NCBI RefSeq assembly: GCF_001874525.1
Contig: NZ_LKAQ01000004.1
Location: 62,001 to 126,000 of the forward strand
From: Pseudodesulfovibrio hydrargyri
GTDB taxonomy: Bacteria > Desulfobacterota > Desulfovibrionia > Desulfovibrionales > Desulfovibrionaceae
Length of the DNA: 64,000 nucleotides
Direction of reading: 5' to 3'
The notes beneath the pieces are model-generated. The model was not told the DNA's origin. It saw nothing but the letters and a program-made list of their open reading frames with translations, and searched no databases. The position numbers and the translations under genes were made by a program. This document shows positions 63,056 through 64,000 of this stretch, one piece after another (positions within the stretch are counted from its first letter, which is position 1; each line of letters starts with the position of its first letter).

Positions 63056-64000
63056 CTAGTGCGTCTTGAGGAACATCAGGCCGATGAGCGCGGCAAGGAG
63101 CACGGTCCAGACGAGGGCCGCATGCAGGGTGGCCTTTTTGGCGCGTTCCTTTTCGTACCAGGACAAGGGGCGGATGCCCTGGACCAGGAAGGTGCCGACC
63201 CCGGCGAGGTTGAGGCAGATGATGTTGGCCGCGAAGAGCAGGCCCGCGCCGCCCGCCTCGGGCATAAGCCCCGCGCCCAGGAACAGGCCGCAGGCGATGA
63301 GCGGGGGGAGCAGTGACAGGGCGACCATGACCCCGACCAGGGAAGTGGGCACGCCCAGGGTGACGGTGACGATCCCGGCCGCGCCCGAGACCATGGCCAG
63401 GATGATGTCCGAATAGGAGGTCATGCTGCGCACGGACAGTTCGTGGGTCATCTCGGGCACGCCCAGGGCCAGTCCGACACCGGCGGACAGGGCGAAGCAC
63501 AGGAGCACGCCCACGGCCAGGGTCTTCAGCGCCGCCCGGCTGAGCTTGGCGTCGCCCAGCGTGGTGGCCAGCGACAACCCCACGTTGGGCCCGAGGAGCG
63601 GAGCCAGGACCATGGCCCCGATGATGATGGCCACATTGTCGCGCATAAGCCCGATGATGCCCACCAGGGAGGAGAACAGGACGAGCATGACGTAGTGCTT
63701 GGAGAGCAGGCTCGTGTCCAGGACGTCTGCATAGAGCTCCTCGCGGCTGACGGCGGCCTGGCCGCCATTGTCCTCCCCGGAGGAATCGCTCCCCTCCTCC
63801 TCTTCCTCTTCCAGGGCCAGCTTGTCCAACCGGGGCAGGGTGGCCTCGGCGGAATAGACCACGATGCGGTATTTGTCGGTCCAGGCGAACAGTTCCTCCA
63901 ACTCGTCCATGACGTTGGCGGTCTCGGCCACGTCCAGGACCACGCGGAAGGACAGGGACTCGCCGTCGTCGAGCGGCGAGGCCCAGAACACGTAGCCCGC
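63056..64000 (-). CDS. DUF389 (TIGR00341-type) membrane protein, 5' end cut by window edge
   Basis: Reading leftward, the frame is open to the right edge (AGYVFWASPLDD), so the real start is beyond 64000. The visible part has a cytoplasmic domain (SFRVVLDVAETANVMDELEELF), an acidic stretch of glutamates, and then the DUF389 helices: VGIIGLMRDNVAIIIGAMVLAPLLGPNVGLSL (family signature), and further five helices to the C-terminus. The family is poorly known and often annotated as a putative transporter. Confidence 0.88.
   Translation of the reverse strand, partial: AGYVFWASPLDDGESLSFRVVLDVAETANVMDELEELFAWTDKYRIVVYSAEATLPRLDKLALEEEEEEGSDSSGEDNGGQAAVSREELYADVLDTSLLSKHYVMLVLFSSLVGIIGLMRDNVAIIIGAMVLAPLLGPNVGLSLATTLGDAKLSRAALKTLAVGVLLCFALSAGVGLALGVPEMTHELSVRSMTSYSDIILAMVSGAAGIVTVTLGVPTSLVGVMVALSLLPPLIACGLFLGAGLMPEAGGAGLLFAANIICLNLAGVGTFLVQGIRPLSWYEKERAKKATLHAALVWTVLLAALIGLMFLKTH

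Overview
The window looks like a piece of a Desulfovibrionaceae chromosome, probably near Pseudodesulfovibrio. This is an inference from gene content: a periplasmic FdhAB formate dehydrogenase of the sulfate-reducer type, an ArsR-methyltransferase regulator next to ahcY as in Desulfovibrio, a molybdenum-storage-like kinase fold with a MOT1 transporter, and GC-rich codon use with many small lineage-specific proteins. From about 14 kb to the right edge it is ordinary, dense, GC-rich chromosome. From 1 to about 13.8 kb it is an acquired region lying against the 3' end of a tRNA-Ala gene, and its first 9.3 kb is strikingly AT-rich.

Acquired region. A protein of unknown function (cut by the left edge) faces a tightly packed leftward operon: NurA-like nuclease, HerA-like translocase ATPase, GHKL (Hsp90/MORC-type) ATPase, radical SAM protein and GIY-YIG nuclease. 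An Mrr-type restriction endonuclease with a probable N-terminal frameshift sits just upstream. I know of no described defence system with this composition, so it is the best candidate for a new anti-mobile-element system. Next come a DUF6933-like gene, a broken REP-type (Y1) transposase and two related pentapeptide-repeat genes, one carrying a K+-channel-type pore. A 74-bp copy of the tRNA-Ala 3' flank with its terminator hairpin lies 4,253 bp away, and an 18-bp inverted repeat brackets the pentapeptide pair.

Core region, left to right: oligopeptide-type ABC permeases and an acetyltransferase; a hybrid histidine kinase with no visible membrane segment; recN; marC; a small periplasmic binding protein; an acyl-ACP thioesterase and a second acetyltransferase; an HD-GYP protein; cell-envelope proteins; an ECF sigma factor operon with a glycogen-binding-domain membrane protein; and a redox operon (nitroreductase, metallo-beta-lactamase, an 80-residue selenoprotein read through an in-frame TGA, an iron-sulfur-flavoprotein-like reductase, comF). 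The selenoprotein has a SECIS-like hairpin at the right distance and is the second main discovery. Then follow rplU-rpmA-obg, a LysR/carboxymuconolactone-decarboxylase pair, a flagellar-motif-like repeat protein, proB-MFS, PadR, a molybdenum block (MosA/B-like, MOT1, and moeA after argB), glycosyltransferases, ahcY with its SahR-like regulator and operator, a Usp protein, a PEGA lipoprotein, a DUF721 protein, tRNA-Gln and tRNA-Glu, fdhAB, a WYL regulator, a zinc-less alcohol dehydrogenase-type oxidoreductase, a SnoaL-like protein and a DUF389 membrane protein cut by the right edge.

Together the core genes point to an anaerobe that takes up and stores molybdenum for formate oxidation in the periplasm and uses selenium at least for the small redox-operon protein. 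Its FdhA carries cysteine where the best-known Desulfovibrio enzymes carry selenocysteine.
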